A DNA stretch of 64,000 bases, taken from assembly GCA_029582265.1 (NCBI GenBank), contig CM055831.1, positions 20,970,682-21,034,681 on the forward strand, in the 5' to 3' direction. The notes beneath the pieces are model-generated. The model saw only the letters and a program-made list of their open reading frames with translations. It was not told where the DNA came from and made no database searches. The stretch's first letter is position 1. Every line of letters begins with the position of its first letter. A program made the translations under genes and the position numbers. This stretch comes from Zoroaster sp. YZ-2022 (Eukaryota; Echinodermata; Asteroidea; Forcipulatida; Zoroasteridae). Positions 11,484 to 23,156 of the stretch are shown here, one piece after another.

Positions 11484-12326
11484 ATGGATCCCCAGGTGAA
11501 TAGTGCTAACCAAGGGACAACGGCAACCCAAGCCGTCGGTATTGAGGCTGGTAGCGTCATCCGACCCCGCCCACCAGTGCCCAAACCCGCACCGCCACCA
11601 CCGGCACCAACTAGCGGTGCGTTGCAGGCCGCAAGGCGTAAGTTAACGAGACCTCCCCGTCTTGAGAGCGTCTCAGAGAGCGAGAACAGCGACAAATCGT
11701 ACGTGGATTCACCCGCCAGCTCTGATTCCTTCGGCATCAAATCTTACCTGCACAAGTTCTACGAGGAAGACCCAGCTTTCAAAGACCGCGACGACATTTA
11801 CTGTGATGAGAAACACCCACTCGTCGATCTTGCTGCCAGGAAGCGGCGACGCCTCGCAGCTTGCTGCTCCCCCGTATGGTGGAAGGCTGGTGCTTGGGTT
11901 GGTCTCAATGTCCTCATTTTAGCCATTCTGGCTCTAATCGTGGGTTACTTTATCAACCCACGTAAGGAGATCCTCGGATACAATGAAGATGTACCGGTGG
12001 TCGATGAGGAGGCGCGGTCATTCAACAGAAAACTTGACTCCGCCAAGCTAGCTGGCCTCATCATGATGTGCATCGGCGGCCTTATCATAGCCATATCCCT
12101 ACTTATACCAAGCTTCTCCTTCACCACTGATGAAGACGAGTTCTGCAGAGATGAGATCAGAGTTGATGCCGAAAATACATTCCCGCCGTATATGCCTGTC
12201 GCAACACAGCAAGAAGCGGCCGACGATGGGATACCGTACACGTCGGCGCTGACTAATGTACAGCCAGAGAGAATAAGAGGGGAGTCGGTGATCGCTGGAA
12301 AAGGTATTGTAAGTGTTCAAAACTGA
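11484..12326 (+). CDS. Neurensin/TMEM74-family two-pass membrane protein
   Basis: Encodes 280 residues from the first ATG in frame (11484, with G at +4). The open frame reaches back to a stop at 11427, so an upstream coding exon is possible through AG sites near 11440-11480. Residues 28-42 are proline-rich (PPVPKPAPPPPAP). GIKSYLHKFYEEDP at 84-97 and KLAGLIMMCIGG at 188-199 match conserved blocks of vertebrate neurensins. A basic stretch RKRRR (119-123) precedes the first membrane segment (about 135-156, after WWKAG). The second spans about 189-209. Neurensins are small vesicle and neuronal membrane proteins. Vertebrate neurensins are near 195 residues, so this one has a longer N-terminus, closer in length to TMEM74. 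The reading frame is intact with no transposon features. A poly(A) signal AATAAA lies at 12813. Family call is firm; the exact orthologue is open. Confidence 0.88.
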   Translation: MDPQVNSANQGTTATQAVGIEAGSVIRPRPPVPKPAPPPPAPTSGALQAARRKLTRPPRLESVSESENSDKSYVDSPASSDSFGIKSYLHKFYEEDPAFKDRDDIYCDEKHPLVDLAARKRRRLAACCSPVWWKAGAWVGLNVLILAILALIVGYFINPRKEILGYNEDVPVVDEEARSFNRKLDSAKLAGLIMMCIGGLIIAISLLIPSFSFTTDEDEFCRDEIRVDAENTFPPYMPVATQQEAADDGIPYTSALTNVQPERIRGESVIAGKGIVSVQN

Positions 12327-15300
12327 AACACATTCCAAAAGCATTCTACACATTTCATCGGATAAGGTAAGAGCACAACCCAACGAGGCCAAAAGATGAA
12401 CCGAGGTCTGGGGAAAGTTGGTACACTAAACGAACCAAAGGTTATGACTGTTGTGACAAGCCACAATCAAATTAATGTTTTGAAACACAACTACGTCGTA
12501 CTCCTAGTGAACAGATTCAACTATATGGGTGAAATGAGAACATAAGACTAATTCGGCATTCAGATATGGCAAAGAGGTATACCTGTACGACGTATAATGA
12601 TTGGCCGAAAATACCTTCTCAATGAGGGTAAACCACATTCCATGCTCGAAGGAAATTGGGACATGTTCCTTGAAAAATGGGGAAACATACAAGACGATCA
12701 TTCTGTAGGACGGGATGTGATCTAGGGCATATGTTTTTGATTTGAGAGTAAATTTTTGAATTACATTCCATTATTTTTAAAACTGGTATTAAGATGAGCA
12801 AAATTATAAAACAATAAAAATAAACACTTGTTTTGTACAGATTTGTATCTCTGACCTCATTATCACCAGACCAGCGCTATATACAACTGAGCTTAACCAA
12901 TCTGTTTGTTAGTAGTCCAGTGTCCTTTTCGTTGCTGTGAAAGCAAAGACATGTATCAACTGTCATGTAAATGAACATCGCAGGGACAGGAAATACCTAG
13001 TACAATTTCTATAAGCGAGACTTGGAGAGGTACAATAACCCATTTGTTTGGAAAGTTGAAGCCACAACACAATCTTCCAATCTTCCTATATTTGCTCCTT
13101 GGTCGTAAACCCACCTTTTATAACTTTCTGTAGGCCTATATAACTTAAAAATGTAATATCCTGAAAATAAAGTTATTTGTATATTAACCCAGATCACTGT
13201 CCACTTTCAAGAAGCGGATAAAAAATGTGAATAATTATTTCTTATAAGTTACACACATAGGCGGCGGAAACAAGGTGCTTTGGTGGGAGGGAAGGGGTAA
13301 AACTAAAGCGCCTGCCAAAACTATAGCTTGGGTCGATGTTCCCTCCATTAGTTACCCCTCAAATATGAGACAGCAATGTCCCAAAATATGGAAGGTTAAT
13401 TTGTTGTAGTCACGTTCATTACCATTCGTCTCTTTCCCCACCCTCCTACGTCTGAAACACTGCCCATTTACATATTAAAAATGTAATTATAAATATAAAA
13501 CCGACAATGCTTGTATCCATAGTCCTATATTATATTGATACATTTTTATAAACCCAAGTTCTTATTTTTGAATTCTTGGAACCTATTAAAAAATCTAAAA
13601 ATGCTCAAATATCAATCAATCAGTATAAGCTGAAGGTGTGTGAGGATTAGCCATCTTGGTTCTTGTCACACATTGGCCATCTTGGTTCTTCAAATAACAA
13701 ATCTACTAATATAGACTGGTTCATATTGCGTGATCAAACCAACTCGTGGTTTATATGGCCAAGATGTGATGCAAATTAACTAAAGCCTATCCAGAGAGAC
13801 AAACCAGAGACAAAATAGTTTGACAACAAGCCATTGTCGTATATCAAATTAATACAAGATCAAGTAATGGATTAATTTATACAATAATCATTAATTTGAA
13901 TTTAAAAGTGATTTCTATAGTTACCAAAGAAATGAAGGTTATCTTCGTAACTTCAATGATTTATAGTGTTTTTAAATCATACATTGTTTGCATACCAAGT
14001 ACTGGTCAAATATTTATAAGTTGTTGATGATGAAAGTGTTACGAAAATGAAGATTGTTTGTCAGAGGGGGAAAACATATCTGGTTTAATATATGTATATA
14101 TATTATATAACTATAATAATGATATTGTAGCGTTTTGTTGATGTGTGTAATAATATATTTTGATGGTTGGCGCTTTGCGTTCTGAGTTAATACGTGCATA
14201 AATTTGATATACACTCAGTGTGTTTTATCTGATGATACAAATTGCTGTGCTGTCGTTGAATTTATTGGTGTCCCGTGTTCGGACTCATATTTGTTGTTTT
14301 ATCACGTTACGTTTTGTCTAGTCCCTCAAACTCATCAAATGATATGTTCTAATTGAAATATAGCCTTGTTGGCCACAATAAGGCTCTCTTATCGATGACA
14401 TTATGGTGGGAAAACCACAAATATTGCACTTAATTTTGTTAAATTGTAAAAAAGATGATTTGTTTATTTATTTTTTCAAAAGCACAAAATATACCACAAA
14501 TATAATTTGTTCTTTTCTTTAAAATTACAGGCGATTTCCAGAAATTAGTGTTTTCATCAGAATATTGATAATTTCCCGATCGATAGAAAAAACATACTTT
14601 GAAAGGAGCTTTGGTTTAGCAGTAATTATAACGGTGCTTCTCACGATTATTTTGATAAATGTGCAATTTAATTAAAAAGCATTTGCTTTCTTTACCTTAT
14701 GTCAAATAACCTATAAATGTTCCGATGAGTAAGAAAATTGCCGGTAAAATAACGCAAAACACTGATGATGATACATCTTGAATGTATCATTTATTCCCAG
14801 ATGGTTCGATTATGAGGATGGCAAGCGTGGATTGTATTTGCTACTTCAGTACATCACCATCATTATCAAAAGTTGTAATTTAATATTATTGCAGATGAAG
14901 ATAATTGTCCAGACCATTATAAAAATATATATGTAAGCATATCTAGTGCTGAATTGTCTGCTGTTTCCACAGAATCTTTGACAAAACAAAATGCCTTTAG
15001 CGTGGGAGGTTTAATGATGGTGCATTAATTTATTCATGAAATAAATGTGTCCCCGAGATTGACATTTCTCTCACGCAAAGGAGCTGTGTGCATGATATTG
15101 GACACCAGTCATATTTGCGTCTCTATTCCAATCAGTTCCAGTTATAAGAGCCAATGATCACCTTTGGTAACTTTCCAATTATTTAAGTATTATCTTAACG
15201 TTTGCTGGGTGTGAAGTTGGTGAAGGTACCTATCATGACAAATAATTTCGTCTGAAGTGCTTACATGTTTTAAGAAAACAGAATTTAATATTCTTAAATC

Positions 15301-15440
15301 TCCATGTTTTCAACCCTTTGTAATAATAACTAGTCGCATAACTGCTGTTGGTCCAGTAGGGGAGGTGACATGAGGGATAAGAATTTTCAGTGGGCACTTG
15401 AGGCACCCTTGTTTTACTTAGAGATCCGTGTTTTTTTAAC
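12327..15440. other. 3' flank and intergenic DNA
   Basis: No further gene recognised. A GTAGGCCTAT palindrome lies near 13131. A copy of the dispersed motif seen at 8470 occurs at about 14722-14790 (AAAATTGCCGGTAAAATAAC, then GATACATCTT). The rest is AT-rich with short frames only. Confidence 0.4.
12813..12818 (+). promoter_or_regulatory. Candidate poly(A) signal of the neurensin-family gene
   Basis: The first AATAAA downstream of the stop codon at 12324-12326 is here, giving a 3' UTR of about 0.5 kb. Placement is by position only. Confidence 0.4.
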
Positions 15441-15468
15441 ATTCGGCTCGGTCCTTATCGCCCGTGAC
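15441..15468. repeat. Inverted partner of the 28-bp repeat at 2029-2056
   Basis: A perfect reverse complement of the stretch at 2029-2056. See that entry for interpretation. Confidence 0.55.
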
Positions 15469-15610
15469 CACGCCGAAAACCGGTTTAACCTGCGGTAAAG
15501 ACTGCACGACAAACTGTTATTCCCTTATTATAGATTGTAGATTGCTAAGGCAAAACCCAGTTTGTGGCTTCAGTTGCTCAGACAGGTTGGATTCATGTCG
15601 AAAAATAGCA

Positions 15611-15874
15611 GTCGTGGCCGAGCGGTCTAGCGCACCGAACTCAAGTTCTGGTGTTGCCAGCAGCAGGGTGTGGGTTCGAGCCCCGGTCGTGACACTTGTG
15701 TCCTTGAGCAAGGTACTTAACCATAATTGCTTCGTCCTTCGGATGGGACGTAAAGCCGTAGGTCCCGTGTGTTGTGTAATGCACGTAAAAAAAAAGAATG
15801 CGCCTTGAGCACCACTTAGTTGGTGGATACGTGCGCTATATAAGTCCACACATTATTATTATTATTATTATTAT
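15611..15874 (+). mobile_element. tRNA-Leu-derived SINE, short subfamily
   Basis: The head GTCGTGGCCGAGCGGTCTAG with anticodon loop CTCAAGT (CAA, Leu) and B box GGTTCGAGCCC is a tRNA-Leu-like Pol III promoter. The body contains CACTTGTGTCCTTGAGCAAG, and the 3' part GAGCACCACTTAGTTGGTGG then GCGCTATATAAG. The tail is a short (ATT)n. Two further copies at 36089-36444 and 51352-51674 share head and tail but have a longer, different middle, so at least two subfamilies exist. Confidence 0.9.
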
Positions 15875-18269
15875 ATGCCACTTATGCAAAACTTGGGCCC
15901 CTTGATCAATATATGCAAATTAGAGATTATTGAGTGCTCTGTGAAATGGCCTATAAGTAATCCATGGAAATAAAGCCTTTGCCAACTTTACTCGTATATT
16001 TTTCGAACTAATATAATCATTATGTGTATATAATGATATATTTATCAAAGTTGTATCGGAGATTTAAAGCCCGAATCATACCTGCCTTCCTAAATGAAAA
16101 GTTGACAGAGCACATCTAAATCACATCTTTCTTTGAAGTCACGGCTTCAGTAGGACAGTTTGATTAATCTGTAAATATATTAAAGTTCTTTTTGGCGGGA
16201 ATATCCTATTGGCAGACTAGTGGTGAATACAACCAGCTGCGCAGCTGTTGCTAGGGACAAAGGTTCTCTCTCTTGAAGTCGAAATTATTGGCCTATATAA
16301 TATTCATGTTGTCTGTATAGGGATATAAAATTGCATACACACTGTATATGAGTGTTATCAAATGTGAATGACAGCATCATCATCATGCATCTTACTCGCT
16401 AACATCTTCACCTGATCTCCTCCCATCCGTCTCTCCATTTTCTCCTACCCAAATCTTTCTCTTATATTTACTTCGCCATCATCTTCTGTATATATTTTTC
16501 TTCCAAGTCATCTTCTTTGTTTGTTTGTTTTTGTTTTTGATTTAATCTTCTTTTTACAAGATATATCTCCCGTTCTTTTCGCTGTTTAATTGGAATTGGC
16601 GAGCTTGCACTTTGAGGCCATGCGGCCGCCATGTTTCTCGAAGATTCAACTTCGACCTTGGTTGGTAGCTAGCGCGCGAGCCTGGAAGTGTATATAACGT
16701 CAAATCTTCAGCACAATGTATGCAATGAAATTCCTTGAAAAGTCCGACCGGAGCCTGTCTCTCTATTCTTGAAGATACGGACGGGACCAGTCTAATGAGG
16801 AACCTTCTCTTAACCTCAGTGGGGGCGCCCTTTGAGCCAGTTATATCATTCAAAATTGATGCAACCTCTCTATTTCCAGAATTTGTTGACCCATCGGAAC
16901 ACTGCTATTTAACATGAGGAAAGGGGAACATGCTTACAATTAATGAAACAATTCTTGAAATAATCACAAGTAAACAACTAAACATGTCCCTAAATGAATT
17001 AAATCACGGGTCCCATTACATTATAAATTCATGCCTTACTCACTATTTTACATGCCAAGCTTCCAACAACTAATTTGTGAAACATTTTACTCCAGAGTAT
17101 TCGTTTTCCTATAATCAATATTCCGATGAAAACTGGAAAAAATACCGGCGATACATCTTTGATCAAAAATATGTTACCCAGAAAGTTTGTTGAAGTTATT
17201 TTGACCAGTTTATGTTGTTGTTATTTTCCACTTAAGTATTCCCGATGCGGCAGCGCCATGGTTTTACCATTTTTGCATGGAGCCTAGGATTAATTCTGAA
17301 ATCCATTAAACAAAAATAACCCCGGGATATGTCCGCTATTTCATGCAAGATTCATCACCGACGAGTCTGTATTCCATGTAGGCCTTAGGCCTACTCTTAA
17401 TGCTTAAGGTAAACCTCGGATTGAATGTATTGAAGTTTAATCGAATATGTTTATAATACCGTTCGTTTTTACATTCGTTTTTACAAGTATTCCAATTTCG
17501 ATTAGTATTCGAATATTCGAATACATTTTAATGTATTCGACCCCATACTTATGTCTGGTCTAGAGGAAGAGGGTCAAATCGTGTTCGTTATTGAGGCTAG
17601 GAATGACGCCGACTCATGGTTAAAGGTACACATTGATAGATGCTAGCTGCACATGCCGTGTCACCACTTCAAATGTATGTACTGTATTAATTTAATTTAG
17701 GTGGAAACAAATTGTGCGAGAGAGGAGTCAGTTGAGATGCCATATGTAGACCGAAAACAAACAAATCGTTGACGGTTAAAGACACTGAATTTTTATTATG
17801 CAAAATATGTGTGGGACCTTGCCCATGATCAAGATATACTTCTGAAAGATAGCATGGTACGCTTACACGTTAACCGAGTGTGAACATACTGTAAACAAAT
17901 GTTGGTGTTTTTTGCAGTATCGCTAGTATTTACAGAGCTGATACCGATATAGGTTTGTAGATTATTGGCATCACGATTCTCAAAAAGAAAACAAACAAAA
18001 ACACACGCACGTATCTCCAGGATCCATGGCCTTTTTAAGGTCCCCTTGATGGGTTTTAATTTCGTCGATGCATTAATTGTGAAAGCGGAATTAACTGACT
18101 GGCGTATTATTATGAATGGATAATTGAACTTGTTCCCATTATTAAAATATAACGTGTTATGAATTTCAATTTCGTCGGTATACCGGACGAGCATGCTATA
18201 ACCACTATTGCAGTTTTTTAATTTTTTTAAATTATGATCAGAGCTGCTAAAGCATGTGCATTTTATTTA
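15875..18269. other. Unassigned intergenic DNA
   Basis: No supported gene. A minus-strand open frame of 99 codons at 16554-16853 has no recognisable domain. The TATTCGAATATTCGAATA-like stretch near 17502-17520 resembles the ends of the repeat at 38669-39045. TAGGCC and GGCCTAC motifs lie near 17378-17395. Confidence 0.4.
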
Positions 18270-18932
18270 ACGCACCCTTGTATGACTTGGCAAACTTAGT
18301 GACTGAAAATAATACATCATGAGCTCGCGCTGGCCTAGATAACCGGGCGCGATAAGATAAGTTTACCATGGCTGCATAGATGAGCCAGTGGCTGCATAGA
18401 TGAGCCAGTGGCTGCATAGATGAGCCAGTGGCTGCAGAGATGAGCCAGTGGCTGCAGAGATGAGCCAGTGGCTGCAGAGATGAGCCAGTGGCTGCAGAGA
18501 TGAGCCAGTGGCTGCAGAGATGAGCCAGTGGCTGCACAGATGAGCCAGTGGCTGCATAGATGAGCCAGTGGCTGCAGAGATGAGCCAGTGGCTGCAGAGA
18601 TGAGCCAGTGGCTGCAGAGATGAGCCAGTGGATGCAGAGATGAGCCAGTGGCTGCAGAGATGAGCCAGTGGCTGCATAGATGAGCCAGTGGCTGCAGAGA
18701 TGAGCCAGTGGCTGCAGAGATGAGCCAGTGGCTGCATAGATGAGCCAGTGGCTGCATAGATGAGCCAGTGGCTGCATAGATGAGCCAGTATATGCATAAT
18801 CATGATATTTTTAATATGTAGCATCCACAATATACTTTTCTAGGCCAGCACGCACTCGTGGAATATTGTTTTCAGTCACTGAGTTCATCTAAAAATAGGA
18901 AACCGATTCCATCCACGATATTATTCCTTTAA
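18270..18932. mobile_element. MITE family B copy interrupted by its own expanded centre
   Basis: The left flank of the minisatellite (GTGACTGAAAATAATAC, then CTGGCCTAGATAACCGGGCG) and the right flank (GTTTTCAGTCACTGAGTTCA, then ACGATATTATTCCTTTAA) match the two arms of the family seen at 39914-40145, 41314-41670 and 59848-60077. Between the arms lies the 20-bp array at 18368-18790. The outer left TIR is not recognisable and the right arm has a short deletion, so this is an old copy. Confidence 0.75.
18368..18790. repeat. 20-bp minisatellite, about 21 copies
   Basis: The unit is GCTGCAGAGATGAGCCAGTG, with T or C variation at the base after GCTGCA and one GATGCA variant. Since 20 is not a multiple of three, all three minus-strand frames read an almost identical peptide repeat and stay open. 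That is a property of the repeat and not evidence for a protein. The unit matches the centre of intact MITE B copies, whose reverse complement reads GCTGCATAAATGAGCCAGTG. Confidence 0.95.
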
Positions 18933-20731
18933 GATTTCGGCTTTCTTCTTACTCTTTTCACTCCTTGAGCAAACACAATTGCTGCTACTCTTTGTGATGG
19001 CTTAAGTATCAAAATCTGCACAAGTGATCAGAAAGCCACTCTAATACCAACAACAGAACATCAGTCAGAAGCCGATACCTCGGGTCATTTCTCTCATTAC
19101 ATATGAGGAGACAACGGCAATTACTCTAGATCCATTGAAATTCATTCGCATTCTAGATGAGGGCTCTTGTCTCTTGAGTATGGTTCATTATCATGATGTA
19201 TAGGAATACAATATGAAATAATACAATTACATTTACAAATGGATTACAAACATGGCAGGACAGATGGATATAATGGATTCCCATTTGTGAGCTCTTGAAT
19301 GTATCAAAATAACGGCTCTTTAGCTTCATTTGAAGATGGCAACTGTTAAGTGTATATATCACTTATGAGATCATGCTCTATTACACCAAATTCATTATAG
19401 CTTGTAACTCCAAGAAATTGTATACATTGGTGAACTGTATATAGGTCTATGTAAATGTATCCACACTTTATCTGAATCAAGAGATATGTACAGAAAACAA
19501 TCTGTGAAAGTTTAGCTCATTTCATTGTATCATTAATGAGAAAATAGCAAATGCATTCACAATGTTTTGCATTTATTCTAATGTGAAAATGGATCACAGC
19601 CGTGATCCATTTCAAATGTGTATTCATTTTTATTTTAACGTCTCAAAAATGGCAACATGTCAAACGGAACATTGATCAGGATGTTTAGTACCATCATCTA
19701 CACATCAAGTGTGTTTATAGATTTTAATTCAGTAATATTTTAATCGGGTTATGTACAAAGGTGTACACTCCCTTTAAAAACTAAAAATGTCATATTATTA
19801 TAAGTATATTTCTTCAGAACAAAGAAGTGAAAATAAGAAAAATTTGTAAAAAATCTGCAATATAATTATTACATCGCAGCTACATTCCCAAGTACATTGT
19901 TATTAACCATCACGACGTGTCCTTACAAAGCACTTACCTACCCTTGGAGTCATTATAAGGTTCTTATATAAGTACCTTATAATGTCCTTTTCTGGCTGGA
20001 ATTCTATTTCATAATGGAACACTCGACGGCGCGGAGTATTATGCAACCTCATGGCCGTATATAACCACTCGACTCACCAAAGATCAATCTATCTTAAGTT
20101 CGTATTTCTGAAATAATGTCGAATAGAAAACATTCAATTGTTAGATCAATACCATTTCCTTTAAACCACTTAAGAAGCTTACTTTTACCATCAACAGTTA
20201 TAATTATTGTTAGTCCATACTTAAATATTAAATTATTGTAGTAGTTAAAAATTCACTACAATTGTTGTTGATATTTATGGAATTTTGTTGAGGTCATACA
20301 GACCTGTGTTTGTTCAATACCAAAGGTTTTGGTGTACCGGTACTCTTCAAAAAAAGTTGGCCGAAATGTATACTGGCCTGTGCCTGCATTCGAATAGTTT
20401 GTACATCTTATGAAGATTTTTGCTTGTTCATTGGCTCTGCAATTAACTCAAGCGAAGTTACTGTTTTTGAATGTTTTATTTGTTCTCAAACAGATTAATA
20501 TACAACCAGACCTGCAAAAGCGAAAAACAGGTCATCCGTATGGTCAAATATATTATTTTAGTAACAAGCTGCGAGCGACAGTTGTTCCCCCAAATCATGC
20601 AGGTTAAGCGACAGAGCCATGTACGGTGCACGTCGTTATTGATTTCTTCGATTTTGTTCTCTGATGAATTAATAGAAAACTACCGTACCTCACCGTAAGG
20701 TCAAGGCTCCGTGCTGAGGGGCTCTTCCTTG
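18933..20731. other. Unassigned intergenic DNA
   Basis: No gene recognised. A segment at about 19450-19560 (including ATCAAGAGATATG, GTGAAAGTTTAGCTCATTTC and CATTAATGAGAAAATA) reappears inverted at about 26870-26970, marking another dispersed repeat. Confidence 0.4.
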
Positions 20732-20936
20732 TTAAAGGGACACTATCGCCATCAAGATCAGAGCAGACTTTCCTAGTATAAGATGAACACATTGACTGAA
20801 AATTACTGGCTCATGTTTGCACGGTATAGTATGATCTTATCGTGTGGGGTATCATTTCCAGTCACTGAGTTAATCTAAAACTAACACTCTAATTCCATGC
20901 CCTGTTGATCGTGACGATATTGCCCCGAACTAATTT
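20732..20936. mobile_element. MITE family B copy
   Basis: Starts TTAAAGGGACACTATCGCCA and ends near GTGACGATATTGCCCC. The arms carry GATCAGAGCAGACTTTC and TTCCATGCCCTGTTGATC in mirror orientation around a CTGGCTCATG centre. Part of the left arm is deleted compared with the copies at 39914 and 59848. Confidence 0.8.
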
Positions 20937-21217
20937 CCGGGTAGGCATACACGTTTAAAAAAAAAAAAATACAAAATTTTATAATTAAAGATCAGGAAAC
21001 TATTTCGATGTCAACAAATTACGGTAAGATCATAACATTGCTAAAATGTTATTATTCCTATTCATAATTTTTGAAATGTAAGTTGTTGAAGTTTGAACCT
21101 CCAATTGTTTGGCACATTCTTGGAAAAACAGGAAAATATGTTTACAGCTTTTAAAGCTTGCAGATATAGATGTTATTGGCATGCAGCTATGTCGAGGAGC
21201 AAAATAAATTGGATGTG

Positions 21218-21735
21218 TACGGAGCTCTGAAAGTGCCATCCGACTTATTGAGATCCTGAGATAATTTATCTCAGGATGACCACATCATCAACTTAAGATG
21301 GCGTGATCACGATGCCGTGATCCCGATATAAGTTTAGGATATCGTCATCCTGAGATGATTTATCTCAGGATGATGACATCCTACTTTCAGGATGTCGACA
21401 TCCCGACGTAAGATGACTACATCCTACTTTCAGGATGTCGGCATCCCGACGTAAGATGACTACATCCTACTTTCAGACATGTCGACATCCCGACGTAAGA
21501 TGACTACATTCTACTTTCAGGATGTCGACATCCCGACGTAAGATGACTGCATCCTACTTTCAGACATGTCGACATCCCGACATTATTTCAGGATGATGAC
21601 ATCCTACTTTCAGAATGTCGACATCCCGACATAAATAATGTCGGGATGTCGTCATCTTACGTTGATGTTGTCGTCATCCCGAGATAAATTATCTCAGGAT
21701 CTCAACAAGTCAAATGGCACTTCCAAAGCTCCGTA
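21218..21735. mobile_element. Foldback element with internal 42-45 bp tandem repeats
   Basis: The ends mirror each other: ACGGAGCTCTGAAAGTGCC on the left and GGCACTTCCAAAGCTCCGT on the right. Both are followed inward by a TTGAGATCCTGAGATAA stretch. The interior repeats GATGTCGACATCCCGACG, then TAAGATGACTACATCCTACT, at a spacing of 42-45 bp. Many of these units are themselves self-complementary. There is no coding sequence. Confidence 0.8.
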
Positions 21736-22049
21736 GCTGTGCATGTACATGTCCGCATGACTCCAACAAACTGCATGAGCCGTCTGTCTCACGGGGTGTT
21801 ACGGTCCTGACATACTGTTCATAGTTGCCTGTACGGCAACTGTTAAAATTAGAATATAGTGGTTGGTTATATTCATTCTTTGCTTTGTTCTATGACGCAA
21901 CTCTTATGAACTAGTTTGTTGATTTTATCAATATGACGTCATTACTTCGGCTCTCTATGTCAAGAACTGTACTGTATAGTTAACTTTTTAAAGATAAGAT
22001 AAACTGAAGATAAGGTAACTAAAACAAATTACTAAAGTATATTACTAAA
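21736..22049. other. Unassigned DNA
   Basis: No gene or repeat recognised. Confidence 0.35.
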
Positions 22050-22170
<121 letters not shown>

Positions 22171-22383
22171 ATCTTTATGACAAAATATTGCACATTTTCT
22201 GGTGTGCTGGTATTAAAACATAATCGAAAACCCCTGAGCTACACACGGGCGGAAAGGTTTGTCAAATCAGTTTTATTCGTCCAAGTGTTTTTCCCATAAG
22301 TTGTGTGTGAAATATCATGGTTCTATAGACCTGAACGCAGCAGTTAATTGGAGTGTATACACTAATGATAATACCAGACTACG

Positions 22384-22425
22384 ATATTTATTTATTTATT
22401 TATTTATTTATTTATCTCTATATTT
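22384..22425. repeat. (ATTT)n microsatellite
   Basis: Seven or so ATTT units followed by decayed copies, just upstream of the LINE ORF1 fragment. Confidence 0.85.
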
Positions 22426-22638
22426 ATCTCTTTAGCGGACGTGTGTTCCTTCGAGCTCCGAGTAAGTCTTTAATATTTACTTCTTTAGACCTCTTTAGGT
22501 CCTTGTTTCCTTTTTATTATTATTTAATATATGATATATGTCTAGCTAGACCAAGCCCACTGTATATAATTTTGTCATTTGCTTATTTTTTAGATCCTTT
22601 TTTTCGCCTGTACTGTGGCGTTTTGTACTGGGCTGGCC

Positions 22639-23155
22639 ACCATGGCCACTCAGGCAGAACCACCACGTAATGTTAGCACGTCTGGTGCTCCCAAACCCAT
22701 TGTTCCTGATGACGAGCCGTGGGCGTCACCAGGAACAATGGCTTTGGTGACAAATTCCATGAAACCATGCCTGAAAAGCACATTGTCTCTGCCAGTCGTA
22801 TTTCTAACAATCGCATTGCTTTGTACGTGAGTTCCACGGAGGAGGTCGCTGACGCCATTGCCCTTGGTTTGACATACGGTGACTCCTTGGAACTCACCCC
22901 TCTCATTCAACCTACCACTCGCCTTACGTTATCTAATATCTATTCTGAGATTCCCAATTATGTTCTTCTCCACAATATTTCCAGTTTCTGTAAAGTAGTG
23001 TCCGCTGTCAAACCCATACCACTTAGATTAAAAAGCAAACAGCTGTCTCACATAATGTCTTTCCGCCGACAGGTTCAGATCATCCTTAAGCCCAATATCA
23101 CCCTCCCAGGCCATATCAATTTGTCTCATTCTGGTGTCAATTATCGAGTGTAAAT
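22639..23155 (+). pseudogene. LINE ORF1 (gag-like) N-terminal fragment
   Basis: Starts at ATG 22639 after GCCACC, a good Kozak context, reading MATQAEPPRNVSTSGAPKP. A frameshift near 22715 moves the reading to the frame with EKHIVSASRISNNRIALYVS and IYSEIPNYVLLHNISSFCKV, ending SHSGVNYRV at a stop at 23151-23153. This block order is typical of ORF1 nucleic-acid-binding proteins of CR1/jockey-like LINEs. No zinc knuckles follow, because the Polinton fragment begins here. It is partial and broken. Confidence 0.65.
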
Positions 23156-23156
23156 G

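Noticed and set aside
16554..16853. Minus-strand 99-codon frame
   Set aside because: No domain, splice signal or conservation clue is visible. Length is within chance for this much DNA.
18247..18830. Three long minus-strand proteins with a PLAHLCSHWL repeat
   Set aside because: All three frames read the same 20-bp minisatellite. The array is explained by expansion of a MITE centre.
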